The notes: generated by a model from the letters alone, not told the origin. A stretch of 64,000 bases of DNA from Corynebacterium suranareeae (GCF_002355155.1 NZ_AP017369.1:372001-436000), one strand, 5' to 3'; counted from the first letter of the stretch, positions 8,332 to 18,110 are shown. Translations and numbers: made by a program.

Positions 8332-9414
8332 ATGACCATTGCTCTTGAATACCCAGCTCTAAGCTCCACTGCGATCTCGTTGCCTGCTCGTTTTCAGGCG
8401 AGCTATACGACGAGGTTGGTGGCGGTGGGCGTCGAAAAGCGTCGTGGTGATTTTTGGTTGGAAACTGCCAGCACGCCGCAGGCGGGCGATGTGGTGATTG
8501 CGCGGGTGACAAAGATTAATAATCACAAGCGGGTGGAGACGCCGGAGTCGCGCAAGGCCATTTTGTTTGAGGGGGCGTTGGTGATGTTGGCGTATGGGCA
8601 TCGGTATGCGGCGGATCAATTTTTGGCGCATGTGCCGGGGGATTTGGGGCCATGCCATTTGGTGGCTGCGGGTGGTATCGCCGGGATGGTTACTGCGCTG
8701 CATGACCAGATGGATGAACCGACAGAAATTGAGCCACTCGGGTTGCTCACTAATGCCAACGGTACAGTGAACGTGCGTGATTTTGCTGCTTTTGACAATC
8801 CGTTGAAAGTGGAATCGTCAACCAAGAATGCGCAGGTGATTGCGGTGTTGGGGACGTCGATGAACTCTGGAAAATCTACCACGCTTGCGTGTTTGGTCAA
8901 TGGTTTGACTGCTGCTGGGCGCAAGGTGGCGGCTGGAAAAATCACTGGTACCGGTGCTGGAAATGACCGCATGATTTATCACGATGCCGGTGCGCACAGC
9001 GTTATTGATTTCACTGACTTCGGCTATCCCACTACCTTTAAGCTGAATTTCGCGGAAATTCGGGCGCTGAGTGTCAACATGATCAATGTGTTGGCTGATA
9101 CTGGTGCCGATACCGTGATCGTGGAAATCGCGGACGGTATTTATCAGGGCGAAACATCGCGATTGCTTCGGGATCAGGTGTTTCAGGAAGCCGTGGATCA
9201 TGTGGTTTTTTCTGCTGTTGATGCCCTGGGAGCCAAGGCCGGTGTGGAGGAGCTGCAGTCCGCGGGGCTTGATGTGGTGGCTGCATCGGGAATCATGACG
9301 GCATCACCACTGGCTACTGCTGAGGCTGCCGCTGTCCTTGATGTGCAGGTTGTGCCTACTTTTGATCTCACCAACCCGAAGATTGTCACAGCGGTGCTAA
9401 CGGATCATGCCTAG
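8332..9414 (+). CDS. DUF1611-like P-loop protein
   Basis: 360 residues with a Walker A loop GTSMNSGKST at 174-183, then KITGTGAGNDRMIYHDAG and VIVEIADGIYQGET, typical of the DUF1611 P-loop domain. The N-terminal 160 residues form a separate domain. Related DUF1611 proteins modify small amino-acid-like substrates in other bacteria, but this one cannot be assigned a substrate. It overlaps the following ABC gene by eight bases, so the two are coupled. Confidence 0.7.
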   Translation: MTIALEYPALSSTAISLPARFQASYTTRLVAVGVEKRRGDFWLETASTPQAGDVVIARVTKINNHKRVETPESRKAILFEGALVMLAYGHRYAADQFLAHVPGDLGPCHLVAAGGIAGMVTALHDQMDEPTEIEPLGLLTNANGTVNVRDFAAFDNPLKVESSTKNAQVIAVLGTSMNSGKSTTLACLVNGLTAAGRKVAAGKITGTGAGNDRMIYHDAGAHSVIDFTDFGYPTTFKLNFAEIRALSVNMINVLADTGADTVIVEIADGIYQGETSRLLRDQVFQEAVDHVVFSAVDALGAKAGVEELQSAGLDVVAASGIMTASPLATAEAAAVLDVQVVPTFDLTNPKIVTAVLTDHA

Positions 9415-10846
9415 GTTATGGCGTGCTCGCTGCAGGCTTTTGCTCACTGCCCTAGGTGTCCTTGGTGTGCTGCAGGCGCTGCTGGCGATCATGGTGTCGT
9501 TGAGCGTAGCCACCACATTAGAGGGAAACCGAGCACTTGTTGGATTGCTGCTTGCCACCACGTTGGGATTGGGGGTGGCGCAGTGGATTCAAAAAGTAGT
9601 GGCAGAAGATCTAGGCCAGCATTATGTGCATGAGGTGCGTCGTGAATTGGTGGGTGCTGCGCTGGTGCCGGGGAATGCTACTTCTCTGGGGGTGACTGTA
9701 ACCAGGGCAAGCAATGATCTTACTGCGGTGCGCAATTGGGTGACGTTGGGAATCGTTTCGATTGCCACCGGTGTGCCGTTGATCGCGACTGTGCTGGCAG
9801 CATTGTTTGTTCACGATTTTCGCACGGGAATCGCGGTGGCTGTACCACTTCTCATGTGTGTATCCGTGCTGCCGGTGGTGGCGCGGTGGACTTTGATAAG
9901 AGCACGTGAACTGCGCAAAAAGCGTGGACGCATGGCTGCGCGGATTGCAGATTCTGTCATGGCAGGAGAATTACTGCATGCAACAGGAGCGATAGACCGT
10001 GAGCTCAATGCCGTCACCCGAGAGTCCGACCGAGTGGTGATAGCTGCTGTAAGACGTTCCTGGGCCACCGGTTTTAGCCGCGCATTGATGGCAATGGCAG
10101 CCTCGCTTGGCACTGTCAGCATTGTGATTTCTGGTCACCTGGAAGTAAGTGAGGTTGCGGGAATAATGATGCTTCTTGGCGTTCTTGCCACTCCAGTTGC
10201 AGAACTTGGACGCGTGGTGGAATATCGCCAAAACTACAAAGCGGCAACTCGCATCCTGATTCCACTTTTGCAAAAAGGCTCAGAATTTAAACACTCCCAA
10301 CAAAAACTGCCCGGATTGCAAGCAACAGAAGGAATTCCCGGTGTCTATGTCAAAGGTATTTCTGCACTTCCTGGAGAACGAATCTACCTCCACGGCTCTG
10401 CAGATGCGACGAGAAAATGGGTTGCCTCATTATCTGCAATGGAGGAAGGCGCAGATGCAATAGTCAACGGTCAAAGGCTCTCGCAGCTTCCTTTGAAACA
10501 ACGACGCGCCCTCATCGGAATTGCTTCAGCACATCACCACTTAAGCCGTGGTTCAGTATCGCGCCTGGTTGGTTTGCGGGTACCGGATGCCACTGAGGAA
10601 GAAATTGAGCAAGCACTGGAACAAGTTGGTCTGAACAACACCGGGAAACAACGCTTGAAAAACGGCGGACAACCCTGGAGTACTTCGCAGATCAACAAAC
10701 TGAAAATCGCCAGCGCCACCCTTCGAACCCCACCGCTTTTGGTAATCGAAGGCATCACCCCTGAAAATCTCCACAACTATCCAGGAGTGATCATCTCCAC
10801 CGTTCAGGAGAACCCATCCAAAACATGGCGGCAAGTGAACATCTAA
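9407..10846 (+). CDS. ABC exporter-like protein with degenerate ATPase domain
   Basis: 479 residues. The first 270 form an ABC-exporter membrane domain with about six helices (LLLTALGVLGVLQALLAIMV, GIVSIATGVPLIATVLAAL, and others). The C-terminal part resembles a nucleotide-binding domain but its Walker A is lost (LHGSADATRKW instead of GxxGxGKS), the LSGGQ signature reads WSTSQINK, and Walker B survives only as PPLLVIEG. ATP hydrolysis is therefore unlikely. It overlaps the DUF1611 gene and ends 9 bases before gluQRS, suggesting one transcription unit. Confidence 0.72.
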   Translation: MPRLWRARCRLLLTALGVLGVLQALLAIMVSLSVATTLEGNRALVGLLLATTLGLGVAQWIQKVVAEDLGQHYVHEVRRELVGAALVPGNATSLGVTVTRASNDLTAVRNWVTLGIVSIATGVPLIATVLAALFVHDFRTGIAVAVPLLMCVSVLPVVARWTLIRARELRKKRGRMAARIADSVMAGELLHATGAIDRELNAVTRESDRVVIAAVRRSWATGFSRALMAMAASLGTVSIVISGHLEVSEVAGIMMLLGVLATPVAELGRVVEYRQNYKAATRILIPLLQKGSEFKHSQQKLPGLQATEGIPGVYVKGISALPGERIYLHGSADATRKWVASLSAMEEGADAIVNGQRLSQLPLKQRRALIGIASAHHHLSRGSVSRLVGLRVPDATEEEIEQALEQVGLNNTGKQRLKNGGQPWSTSQINKLKIASATLRTPPLLVIEGITPENLHNYPGVIISTVQENPSKTWRQVNI

Positions 10847-10855
10847 TCTAGAAAC

Positions 10856-11737
10856 ATGGCAGGACGATACGCACCATCACCAAGCGGCGACCTTCACTTC
10901 GGCAACCTCCGCACAGCACTGCTGGCCTGGTTGTTTGCCAGGTCCGAAGGCAAAAAATTCCTCATGCGGGTTGAAGACATCGATGAACAACGCTCATCAC
11001 GCGAATCCGCCGAAAGTCAACTCGCGGACCTGTCAGCGCTGGGACTTGAGTGGGACGGCGAGGTGCTCTACCAATCCACACGCTACGACGCCTACCGCGC
11101 AGCATTAGAAAAACTCGACACCTACGAGTGTTATTGCTCGCGCCGGGACATCCAAGAAGCCTCGCGGGCTCCGCATGTAGCTCCGGGGGTGTATCCGGGA
11201 ACGTGTAGGGATTTTGGGGAGGAGGAGCGCGTCGAAAAGCGGGCAAGCTTGGCTGCTCAAAACCGCCACCCTGCCATCCGCCTGCGCGCGCAGGTGTCGT
11301 CTTTTGATTTTTATGACCGACTTCGCGGGCCACAAACCGGGCCTGTGGATGATTTTATTTTGCTTCGCGGTGGCCAAGAACCCGGCTGGGCGTACAACTT
11401 AGCAGTCGTGGTCGATGATGCCTTTCAAGGAGTTGACCAGGTAGTTCGTGGCGATGACCTGCTTGATTCCGCCGCGCGCCAAGCCTACCTCGGCTCGCTG
11501 CTGGGTGTGGCTGCCCCCGAATACATCCACGTGCCGCTCGTGCTCAACGCCCACGGCCAGCGCCTCGCTAAACGCGACGGGGCGGTCACGCTTAAAGAAA
11601 TGCTTATCGACGCCCCCCTCCACACCATTTTCTCTCGCCTCGCATCATCGCTCGGCTACGAGGGGGTAAATTCTGCACCCCAATTGTTGGAAATTTTCGA
11701 TCCCACAACCCTAAGCCGGGAGCCATTTATTTACTGA
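10856..11737 (+). CDS. gluQ: Glutamyl-queuosine tRNA(Asp) synthetase GluQRS
   Basis: Truncated glutamyl-tRNA synthetase paralogue that attaches Glu to queuosine at position 34 of tRNA-Asp. 293 residues, with [18 protein letters not shown] (HIGH-like motif HFGN at 14-17), a zinc site Cys92-x-Cys94...Tyr113...Cys117 (YECYC...YPGTC) and a KMSKS-like LAKRDG. It lacks the anticodon-binding domain, as expected. A TAATCT box just before ATG 10856 suggests a possible leaderless start. With tgt and the YhhQ gene it completes a queuosine salvage and decoration set. Confidence 0.9.
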   Translation: MAGRYAPSPSGDLHFGNLRTALLAWLFARSEGKKFLMRVEDIDEQRSSRESAESQLADLSALGLEWDGEVLYQSTRYDAYRAALEKLDTYECYCSRRDIQEASRAPHVAPGVYPGTCRDFGEEERVEKRASLAAQNRHPAIRLRAQVSSFDFYDRLRGPQTGPVDDFILLRGGQEPGWAYNLAVVVDDAFQGVDQVVRGDDLLDSAARQAYLGSLLGVAAPEYIHVPLVLNAHGQRLAKRDGAVTLKEMLIDAPLHTIFSRLASSLGYEGVNSAPQLLEIFDPTTLSREPFIY

Positions 11738-12711
11738 GCATTCTGAGGTGGAGCCATGCCATCTGGAGGAGTCATGCCGCCGGGACCTCCCTGACCACCG
11801 GGACCTCCTTGGCCTCCACTTGGCATGTTCATGGACTGATTCTGCTCCGTCGTTGGATCAATCGGCACATCAATCGAGGCGATAAAACCGCTGGTTGCAT
11901 CGCCGGTGAGGTTAGCCATCTGCTGATCCCAGCCATCAGAAAAGACATTGTCAGTATCCAGAGAAATGTCATTCAAGTTGGTCAAGGAATTTCCATACAC
12001 ATCAAGTGCATACACCGATGCTGCTGATGCTTCATCCAAAGCAATCTGCGACGTCAAAATGTTGTTTGTGGAATCCGTGATGCTGTCTCGATCAGGGAAC
12101 ACCTCGAAATGAATATGTACCCACCGGCCCGCATAACAACCAGGGAAAATGGTATCGAAAGTGACCTGACCATACTTATCGGCAATCTGCACACCACGTA
12201 AATAGGTCTCATCTTCCAGCTCAGAGTCGTACATTGAATATCGACCCGGCGCGTCACAGTGCCACACGTATACCGCAGCACCCTCCATTGGCTGATTGTT
12301 GTTGCTCATGTCCAAAAGGGTCATGGTCAACGTCAATGGCACACCCTCGGCCACGGTGTCAGAATCGATCGACTTGGTGATGTCCTGGCGTTCCACCCCC
12401 GAAATTTCCAACACATCCGGACCATTGGAACCATCGCCAGGGTATGGGCCAGCAGTCTCGGAGTTCATCTCAGTCAAGGTCTCTGCTGCAGCCGAAGTTG
12501 CTGAGGTTGCACTCGACGTGCTGGATGCGGATGAGGAACCAGAAGGCGCACAAGCAGCAAGTGCCACACCAGCACCACCGACACCGATGAATCCCAAAAC
12601 CTTCCTCCGGGAGAAAACGGTCCCTAGATCAAATCCCAATCCCTGATCTTCCAGATCCTCGGACTGGTTGGGAAGTACCCTGCCTTCAAATTGACGCAAC
12701 TGCTCAGCCAT
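11731..12711 (-). CDS. Exported intradiol-dioxygenase-like lipoprotein
   Basis: 326 residues. The N-terminus has a Tat-type signal ([21 protein letters not shown]), with lipobox Cys54. The core resembles the intradiol ring-cleavage dioxygenase fold, with candidate iron ligands in GRYSMYD (Tyr) and [13 protein letters not shown] (Tyr, His, His). A low-complexity tail of GGQGGPGG and Met/Pro repeats follows. Export makes it unlike catechol dioxygenases of the cytoplasmic ketoadipate pathway; the substrate is unknown. It ends overlapping gluQRS by seven bases, tail to tail. Confidence 0.8.
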   Translation of the reverse strand: MAEQLRQFEGRVLPNQSEDLEDQGLGFDLGTVFSRRKVLGFIGVGGAGVALAACAPSGSSSASSTSSATSATSAAAETLTEMNSETAGPYPGDGSNGPDVLEISGVERQDITKSIDSDTVAEGVPLTLTMTLLDMSNNNQPMEGAAVYVWHCDAPGRYSMYDSELEDETYLRGVQIADKYGQVTFDTIFPGCYAGRWVHIHFEVFPDRDSITDSTNNILTSQIALDEASAASVYALDVYGNSLTNLNDISLDTDNVFSDGWDQQMANLTGDATSGFIASIDVPIDPTTEQNQSMNMPSGGQGGPGGQGGPGGMTPPDGMAPPQNAQ

Positions 12712-13064
12712 GACTTTTCTAGCCTTTCAAGTTCGGATGTTTACGCTGATAGGAACATGCTAAGCCTGTTGTCTGAATGGTCCCTGAATGCTTGCTGTAT
12801 TGATTTCTCTAGATTTTCGCCAATTGACCTCTTGGCTGAATGGGATTTTGGGAGCCTCTGTGAGAAAGGTGCGTGAGCTGTCATTTAGGTAGGGGGCTTT
12901 TGGGATTGTGCTGTTGTCGGCTGGTGCCGTTTGTGGGCTATTTAAGGGGTCGGAAATTTGGGATGGGTGTTTATGTCACTGTCGGTCTAAAGAGCTCTTA
13001 CAGGCGATTCTGGAAGGGCACTTTTCCGACGGTTCGTGGTGAGATTTTGCGCGGCGCCAGAGAG
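12712..13064. other. Gene-free stretch upstream of dioxygenase-like gene
   Basis: About 350 bases. A 68-codon open frame at 12873 has no ribosome site and no recognisable domain. The part nearest 12712 must hold the promoter of the dioxygenase-like gene. Nothing else could be identified before the hairpin repeat begins. Confidence 0.5.
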
Positions 13065-13195
13065 GCCAAACATACGTGACAAGAATCTTCAAAAATCCAA
13101 ATTTTTTGACACGTATGTTTGGTTTGCGTGATCTTAAACCGGACAGGCGTGCCAAAGATTCTGGAAAATCGAAAATCTTGTCATGTGTGTCTGAT
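13065..13195. repeat. Paired-hairpin repeat, copy 3 (GGCGTG type)
   Basis: First hairpin: CCAAACATACGTGACAAGA pairs with a matching arm ending ACGTATGTTTGG near 13122. Second hairpin: AAACCGGACAGGCGTGCCAA pairs imperfectly with a right arm near 13175-13195. Same two-hairpin design as 2075-2205. It sits between the dioxygenase gene and tRNA-Ser(GGA). Confidence 0.75.
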
Positions 13196-13346
13196 TTTTA
13201 AAAGTCCACCGCACGGTCGGGCCCAAGGTGTGGGTAAAACCGGAGCGTGAAACCCCGAGCAAGCCTGCCGGTTTCACATTAGCCACATCTGTCACAGTGG
13301 AAGACGTTCAAGAACGCACAGTCCTAAGCCCTCAACCCAAGACGTG

Positions 13347-13384
13347 AAAAAACCAGCTTCCCACCGAAGTGAGAAGCTGGTTTA
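13347..13384 (-). terminator. Terminator after tRNA-Ser(GGA)
   Basis: Read on the minus strand: AACCAGCTTCTCAC, a TTCG loop, GTGGGAAGCTGG, then TTTTTT. It begins five bases past the tRNA, so it is the likely Rho-independent stop. Confidence 0.88.
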
Positions 13385-13389
13385 GTTTG

Positions 13390-13474
13390 CGGAGGATAGG
13401 GGATTTGAACCCCTGAGGGATTGCTCCCAACCCGCGTTCCAGGCGAGCGACATAGGCCGCTAGTCGAATCCTCC
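13390..13474 (-). tRNA. tRNA-Ser(GGA)
   Basis: Class II tRNA on the minus strand. The acceptor GGAGGAT pairs with ATCCTCC, discriminator G at 13390. The anticodon loop CTGGAAC gives GGA, which reads UCC and UCU. The T arm is AGGGGTTCAAATCCCCT. CCA is not encoded. Confidence 0.94.
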
Positions 13475-13596
13475 AGCTAGAACGGCTGCAACGCATGGCT
13501 GCTTTGTTCTGGGAATTAGATTACACAAAAGTCGTTTAGAAATTCAAATCCGCTCGCAGTTGGCGTTTTCTGTGGGTGTTCCGCTAGAGTTATGCG

Positions 13597-13687
13597 CAGG
13601 ATCCCGTGCGGCGTTTATCTTGTGAACTCCCCCAGGGCAGGAATGCAGCAAGGGTCAGCGAGCTCTGACGGGTGCGCGGGATCCCCT
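13597..13687 (+). ncRNA. ffs: Signal recognition particle RNA, small bacterial type
   Basis: The conserved SRP domain IV loop is visible as CCCCCAGGGCAGGAATGCAG followed by CAAGGGTCAGCGAGCTCTGA. The outer stem pairs GGATCCCGTGC (from about 13599) with GCGCGGGATCCC (to about 13685). It binds Ffh and targets membrane proteins. Ends are estimated from the stem. Confidence 0.88.
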
Positions 13688-13781
13688 AAAACGTCTAGAG
13701 TAGTGGCTTGAGGTCACTGCTCTTTTTTTGTGCCCTTTTTTGGTCCGTCTATTTTGCCACCACATGCGGAGGTACGCAGTT

Positions 13782-15062
13782 ATGAGTTCAGTTTCGCTGC
13801 AGGATTTTGATGCAGAGCGAATTGGTTTGTTCCACGAGGACATCAAGCGCAAGTTTGATGAGCTCAAGTCAAAAAATCTGAAGCTGGATCTTACTCGCGG
13901 TAAGCCTTCGTCGGAGCAGTTGGATTTCGCTGATGAGTTGTTGGCGTTGCCTGGTAAGGATGATTTCAAGGCTGCGGATGGTACGGATGTCCGCAACTAT
14001 GGCGGTCTGGATGGCATCGTTGATATTCGCCAGATTTGGGCGGATTTGCTGGGTGTTCCTGTGGATCAGGTGTTGGCTGGTGATGCGTCGAGTTTGAACA
14101 TCATGTTTGATGTGATCAGTTGGTCGTACATTTTCGGTAACAATGATTCGGTTCAGCCTTGGTTGAAGGAAGAAACCGTTAAGTGGATTTGCCCTGTTCC
14201 TGGCTATGATCGTCACTTCTCCATCACGGAGCGTTTCGGCTTTGAGATGATTTCTGTGCCTATGAACGAAGACGGCCCTGATATGGATGCTGTTGAGGAA
14301 TTGGTGAAGGATCCGCAGGTTAAGGGCATGTGGGTTGTGCCGGTGTTTTCTAACCCGACTGGTTTCACGGTGACAGAAGACGTCGCAAAGCGTCTAAGCG
14401 CAATGGAAACCGCAGCTCCGGACTTCCGCGTTGTGTGGGACAATGCCTACGCCGTTCATACGCTGACCGAGGAATTCCCTGAGGTTATCGATATCGTCGG
14501 GCTTGGTGAGGCCGCTGGTAACCCGAACCGTTTCTGGGCGTTTACCTCTACTTCTAAGATCACTTTTGCTGGTGCGGGTGTGTCGTTCTTCCTTACCTCG
14601 GCGGAGAACCGCAAGTGGTACACCGGCCATGCGGGTATCCGTGGAATTGGCCCAAACAAGGTTAATCAGTTGGCGCATGCACGTTACTTCGGTGATGCAG
14701 AAGGTGTGCGTGCGGTGATGCGTAAGCATGCTGCGTCGTTGGCTCCGAAGTTCAATAAGGTGTTGGAGATCCTCGATACCCGTCTTTCTGAGTTTGGTGT
14801 GGCGCAGTGGACTGTTCCTGCTGGCGGTTACTTCATTTCCTTGGATGTGGTTCCTGGTACGGCGTCTCGCGTGGCGGAGTTGGCTAAGGAAGCCGGCATC
14901 GCGCTGACCGGTGCGGGTTCGTCTTTCCCACTACGCCAGGATCCAGAGAACAAGAATCTACGTTTGGCACCGTCACTGCCTCCAGTTGAAGAACTCGAGG
15001 TGGCGATGGACGGCGTGGCTACCTGTGTATTGTTGGCGGCAGCGGAGCATTACGCTAACTAA
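13782..15062 (+). CDS. aspT: Aspartate aminotransferase AspT
   Basis: PLP enzyme making aspartate from oxaloacetate and glutamate, feeding the lysine/threonine family. ATG 13782 has GGAGG nine bases upstream and gives 426 residues, the length known for this corynebacterial enzyme; the longer upstream frame lacks a ribosome site. Visible features are VVPVFSNPTGFTVT, VWDNAYAVH and FTSTSKITFAGAG, where the Lys is the expected Schiff-base residue. It belongs to the actinobacterial subgroup distinct from E. coli AspC. It starts about 95 bases after the SRP RNA. Confidence 0.93.
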   Translation: MSSVSLQDFDAERIGLFHEDIKRKFDELKSKNLKLDLTRGKPSSEQLDFADELLALPGKDDFKAADGTDVRNYGGLDGIVDIRQIWADLLGVPVDQVLAGDASSLNIMFDVISWSYIFGNNDSVQPWLKEETVKWICPVPGYDRHFSITERFGFEMISVPMNEDGPDMDAVEELVKDPQVKGMWVVPVFSNPTGFTVTEDVAKRLSAMETAAPDFRVVWDNAYAVHTLTEEFPEVIDIVGLGEAAGNPNRFWAFTSTSKITFAGAGVSFFLTSAENRKWYTGHAGIRGIGPNKVNQLAHARYFGDAEGVRAVMRKHAASLAPKFNKVLEILDTRLSEFGVAQWTVPAGGYFISLDVVPGTASRVAELAKEAGIALTGAGSSFPLRQDPENKNLRLAPSLPPVEELEVAMDGVATCVLLAAAEHYAN

Positions 15063-15064
15063 AA

Positions 15065-15697
15065 GTGAATACAGCGGAGACAGCACATTGGATTAACCGT
15101 CTGCTTCCCGGGACACCGGAATTCCACCAGGTTGGCGCGTTTAAAGTGGCAGGTTACACGCTTGAGGATGAATCAATTGCGTGTTCTGTCGATTTCGGGC
15201 GCGTCAACACTGGGCTGGTCACAGAGGGAGGCGCGGAAACGGTCGATGTGCGCAGCGAGATTTTGTGCCTGGCTAGGGCAGAGGTGTCAGTGCCGGGGCG
15301 CGCCGTCGGCGCTGCTGCAACAATGCTTCTCGACGCCTCCCTCTCCTTCAAATCCGCCCCCGATTCCAGTGTCACTCCCATGCATGCCCAACCAGGGCAG
15401 ATCCTTCCTGGTGTGGGCATCATGGCGAATCTTCCCCAGCAGGGCTATTCAGTAGTTCACGGAATTTTGGCGGATCCCCGCATTTGGGGACCTGAGATTC
15501 CCTATGTCCGCGAAGAAGCAGGGCAGGTCAATGTGGAAGCTCCCGATGAAGCTGGAGACCTTGCCAGATTGACGTTGCCCCTGCAGCTTATTTTGCTGAC
15601 TGAGGAAGAGTTCGCCTATGCAATGAGCAACGGCAGTGATGTGTTGTTCCAGCATATGGCGGAGCAAAATGTTGATCTTCTGGATCTGAAACGTTAA
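15065..15697 (+). CDS. Conserved protein between aspT and dnaX
   Basis: 210 residues, starting (GTG) two bases after the aspT stop, so probably coupled to it. No transmembrane segment or clear catalytic motif. The C-terminus (LTLPLQLILLTEEEFAYAMSNG) is faintly like suppressor-of-fused-type domains, which end in a similar TEEE helix; this is a weak resemblance. Function unknown. Confidence 0.7.
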   Translation: MNTAETAHWINRLLPGTPEFHQVGAFKVAGYTLEDESIACSVDFGRVNTGLVTEGGAETVDVRSEILCLARAEVSVPGRAVGAAATMLLDASLSFKSAPDSSVTPMHAQPGQILPGVGIMANLPQQGYSVVHGILADPRIWGPEIPYVREEAGQVNVEAPDEAGDLARLTLPLQLILLTEEEFAYAMSNGSDVLFQHMAEQNVDLLDLKR

Positions 15698-15715
15698 AAC
15701 GGTAGGCTCAATTCC

Positions 15716-18043
15716 GTGGCTTTGTATAGCAAGTATCGACCGGCAAGTTTTGGTGAGCTAGTAGGGCAGTCGCAAGTTACTGATCCTTTGTCCGCGGCTC
15801 TGGATAGCGGACGCATCAATCACGCCTACCTATTTTCAGGGCCGCGTGGTTGTGGCAAGACATCGTCGGCACGTATTCTTGCTCGTTCACTGAACTGCGT
15901 GGAAGGGCCTACCTCCACGCCGTGTGGGGTGTGTAATTCTTGTGTGGCGTTAGCTCCTGGGGGGCCTGGAACCCTCGATGTCACAGAGCTTGATGCCGCG
16001 AGTAACAACGGTGTCGATGACATGCGTGAACTGCGTGAACGCGCCAACTATGCTCCAGCGGAATCTCGCTATCGCGTATTTATCATCGACGAAGCCCACA
16101 TGATTTCCAATCAGGGCTTCAACGCGTTGCTGAAAATTGTTGAAGAGCCACCAGCCCACCTGATTTTCATCTTCGCCACCACTGAGCCGGACAAAATGAT
16201 CGGCACCATCCGATCACGCACCCACAATTATCCTTTCCGTCTGCTCACCCCGGGTGACATGCGTAAAGTGCTCAAAAACGCAGTCGACGGCGAAGGCGTT
16301 CACGTTGATGATTCCGTCTACCCCTTGGTCATCCGCGCGGGTGGCGGCAGTCCCCGCGACAGCCTGTCCATCCTGGACCAGCTGATTGCAGGCTCAGGCC
16401 CAGAGGGCTTAACGTACGAGCGCGCCTTGCCGCTGCTCGGTGTCACAAGCTTCACGCTTATTGACGATTCCATCCACGCCCTCGCCGCCAAAGACAACGC
16501 CAGCATGTTCACGACCATCGATAACGTCATTGAAGAAGGCCTGGAACCTCGCCGATTCACCATCGACCTTCTTGATCGTCTCCGTGATCTCATGGTTCTT
16601 CAAGCAGTCCCGGAAGCCATCAACTTAGGTCTTGTCGACGCCCCCACCGACCGCGCCGAAGCCCTCCTTCAACAATCCACCCTGTTCAAAGGCAATGAAC
16701 TAGCCAACCTTGCCTCCATGGTGAACTCCGGCCTTGACGATATGCGCGGCGCCACCTCACCACGCCTACTCTTAGAAATCCTCTGCGCTCGTTTGCTGCT
16801 CGCCGGCAATACTGTCGTTGTACCGCAGCAATCCGAAGCCGCTCCAGCTGCAGCCGGTGGACTCACAGGCGCTGCAGCTGCACGCGCGAAAGCTCGCGGA
16901 TACGGGCAAAAGAAACCAGCTCCTGAACCTGCGCCGGAACCAGCTCCTGAACCTGCGCCGGAACCAGTCGTGGAAACTCCGCCGACACCGGCACCCGAAC
17001 CTGCACCGACACCAGCACCTACCCCGGAGCCGGTTGCGGAGGTGCGGGAGGAAAGCGTCGAAAAGCAGCCTGAAAGCGGTGATGTCCTAGAGACAATTCG
17101 AAACCGCTGGTCGCAGCTGCGCAGTGCTGTGGGTAAGCAAAGTGTGCGTACAGAAATCATGCTGACTGAGGCACGTGTGCTGGGGCTTCGTGGCGATACG
17201 CTTGTTCTCGGACACAGCACTGGTGCGTTGGCTGCGCGCCTCAACGCCGCTGATCACAACGGCATTTTGGTCAAAGTGCTCGCCGAAGAAACCGGCCAGC
17301 AACTAAAAGTCGAATGCATCGTGGGCACCAACCCGACCGATGCGGGATTCACTGCGCAACCACCTGTGCAGAAAAACACCTGGAATCCTAATCACACGTC
17401 CAAGCCTGCCTCGACTGCGCCGGCTGCACCTGCTTCGCCCGCGCCTGCCCAACAGCAAAAGCCTGAATCTGCGCCCGTCGAGCCAGAGGAGCCTGAGAGT
17501 CCGACTGAATCTGCCAGAGGATGGGGCCAACCAGTAAAAATTGGGGGCCCGGCACCTGAACCTGTTGCTCCGGTTGCCCCAGTTGCTCCGGCTGCTCCGG
17601 TCGTGCCACCGACCCCAACGGAGAAGCCCTCCTGGAAGGAACGCGCCCAGCAAGCAGCAGCGAATGCGGCTCAGCAACGACAAGCTCGACAGGGAAGCTC
17701 AGAGCCCTTCGAGCGCGGCGTACCTTTGCCACCGGAACCTGACCTGCCACCAGATCCTTATGGCTACGCGCCAGATGAAGGCATCCCAGAAAACCAGGGA
17801 TACCAACAGCCGCCTGAGCCGTCGTCTGTGCAGTCGGAACCGGCACCTGCGCCCGTCGTGGAGTCCGCGCCTGTGCAGCCTGTTGCGCAGCCCGTTGTAC
17901 AGCAGCCAGAGCCTGAGCCACTGTCTGAAGAAGAACAACTGATTCGGGAAGCAGATGAAGAACCAGGCCAGATGGATCGGCGTGATGCAAAAACCATCGC
18001 GATGGAACTTCTCGCCCAAGAGCTCGGCGCGAAACCTTTGTAA
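15716..18043 (+). CDS. dnaX: DNA polymerase III subunit gamma/tau
   Basis: Clamp-loader ATPase of the replicative polymerase. GTG start at 15716; 775 residues. Walker A is GPRGCGKTSSARI (about 43-50), a four-Cys zinc module follows (CVEGPTSTPCGVCNSC), Walker B is IIDEAHM, and the sensor/arginine-finger region is TIRSRTHNYPF. Residues from about 385 to 470 and 560 to 740 are very Pro/Ala/Glu-rich, including a tandem PAPE repeat, forming a long flexible tau-like tail. I saw no obvious slippery site for a shorter gamma form. Confidence 0.93.
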   Translation: MALYSKYRPASFGELVGQSQVTDPLSAALDSGRINHAYLFSGPRGCGKTSSARILARSLNCVEGPTSTPCGVCNSCVALAPGGPGTLDVTELDAASNNGVDDMRELRERANYAPAESRYRVFIIDEAHMISNQGFNALLKIVEEPPAHLIFIFATTEPDKMIGTIRSRTHNYPFRLLTPGDMRKVLKNAVDGEGVHVDDSVYPLVIRAGGGSPRDSLSILDQLIAGSGPEGLTYERALPLLGVTSFTLIDDSIHALAAKDNASMFTTIDNVIEEGLEPRRFTIDLLDRLRDLMVLQAVPEAINLGLVDAPTDRAEALLQQSTLFKGNELANLASMVNSGLDDMRGATSPRLLLEILCARLLLAGNTVVVPQQSEAAPAAAGGLTGAAAARAKARGYGQKKPAPEPAPEPAPEPAPEPVVETPPTPAPEPAPTPAPTPEPVAEVREESVEKQPESGDVLETIRNRWSQLRSAVGKQSVRTEIMLTEARVLGLRGDTLVLGHSTGALAARLNAADHNGILVKVLAEETGQQLKVECIVGTNPTDAGFTAQPPVQKNTWNPNHTSKPASTAPAAPASPAPAQQQKPESAPVEPEEPESPTESARGWGQPVKIGGPAPEPVAPVAPVAPAAPVVPPTPTEKPSWKERAQQAAANAAQQRQARQGSSEPFERGVPLPPEPDLPPDPYGYAPDEGIPENQGYQQPPEPSSVQSEPAPAPVVESAPVQPVAQPVVQQPEPEPLSEEEQLIREADEEPGQMDRRDAKTIAMELLAQELGAKPL

Positions 18044-18075
18044 GCGCCGTTTGTAAGCGCCGTTTGTAAGCCGAG
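18031..18075 (+). repeat. Tandem 13-bp duplication at dnaX stop
   Basis: The unit GCGCCGTTTGTAA occurs twice in a row directly after the dnaX end TTTGTAA, so the stop-codon context is triplicated. It looks like recent slippage or short duplication and should not affect the protein. Confidence 0.75.
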
Positions 18076-18110
18076 AGCGAACCTGCCAAAAGTAACAAGA
18101 CAGGTTCGCT
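18076..18110 (+). terminator. Hairpin after dnaX
   Basis: A perfect 10-base stem, AGCGAACCTG with CAGGTTCGCT, and a 15-base loop. No strong T-run follows, so it may only attenuate transcription into ybaB. Confidence 0.5.

Noticed and set aside
12873..13079. 68-codon plus-strand frame upstream of a hairpin repeat
   Set aside because: No ribosome site, no domain, Arg/Gly-rich translation typical of chance frames.
16818..17090. Repetitive 90-codon frame within dnaX
   Set aside because: It is the out-of-frame reading of the Pro/Ala repeat in the tau tail.
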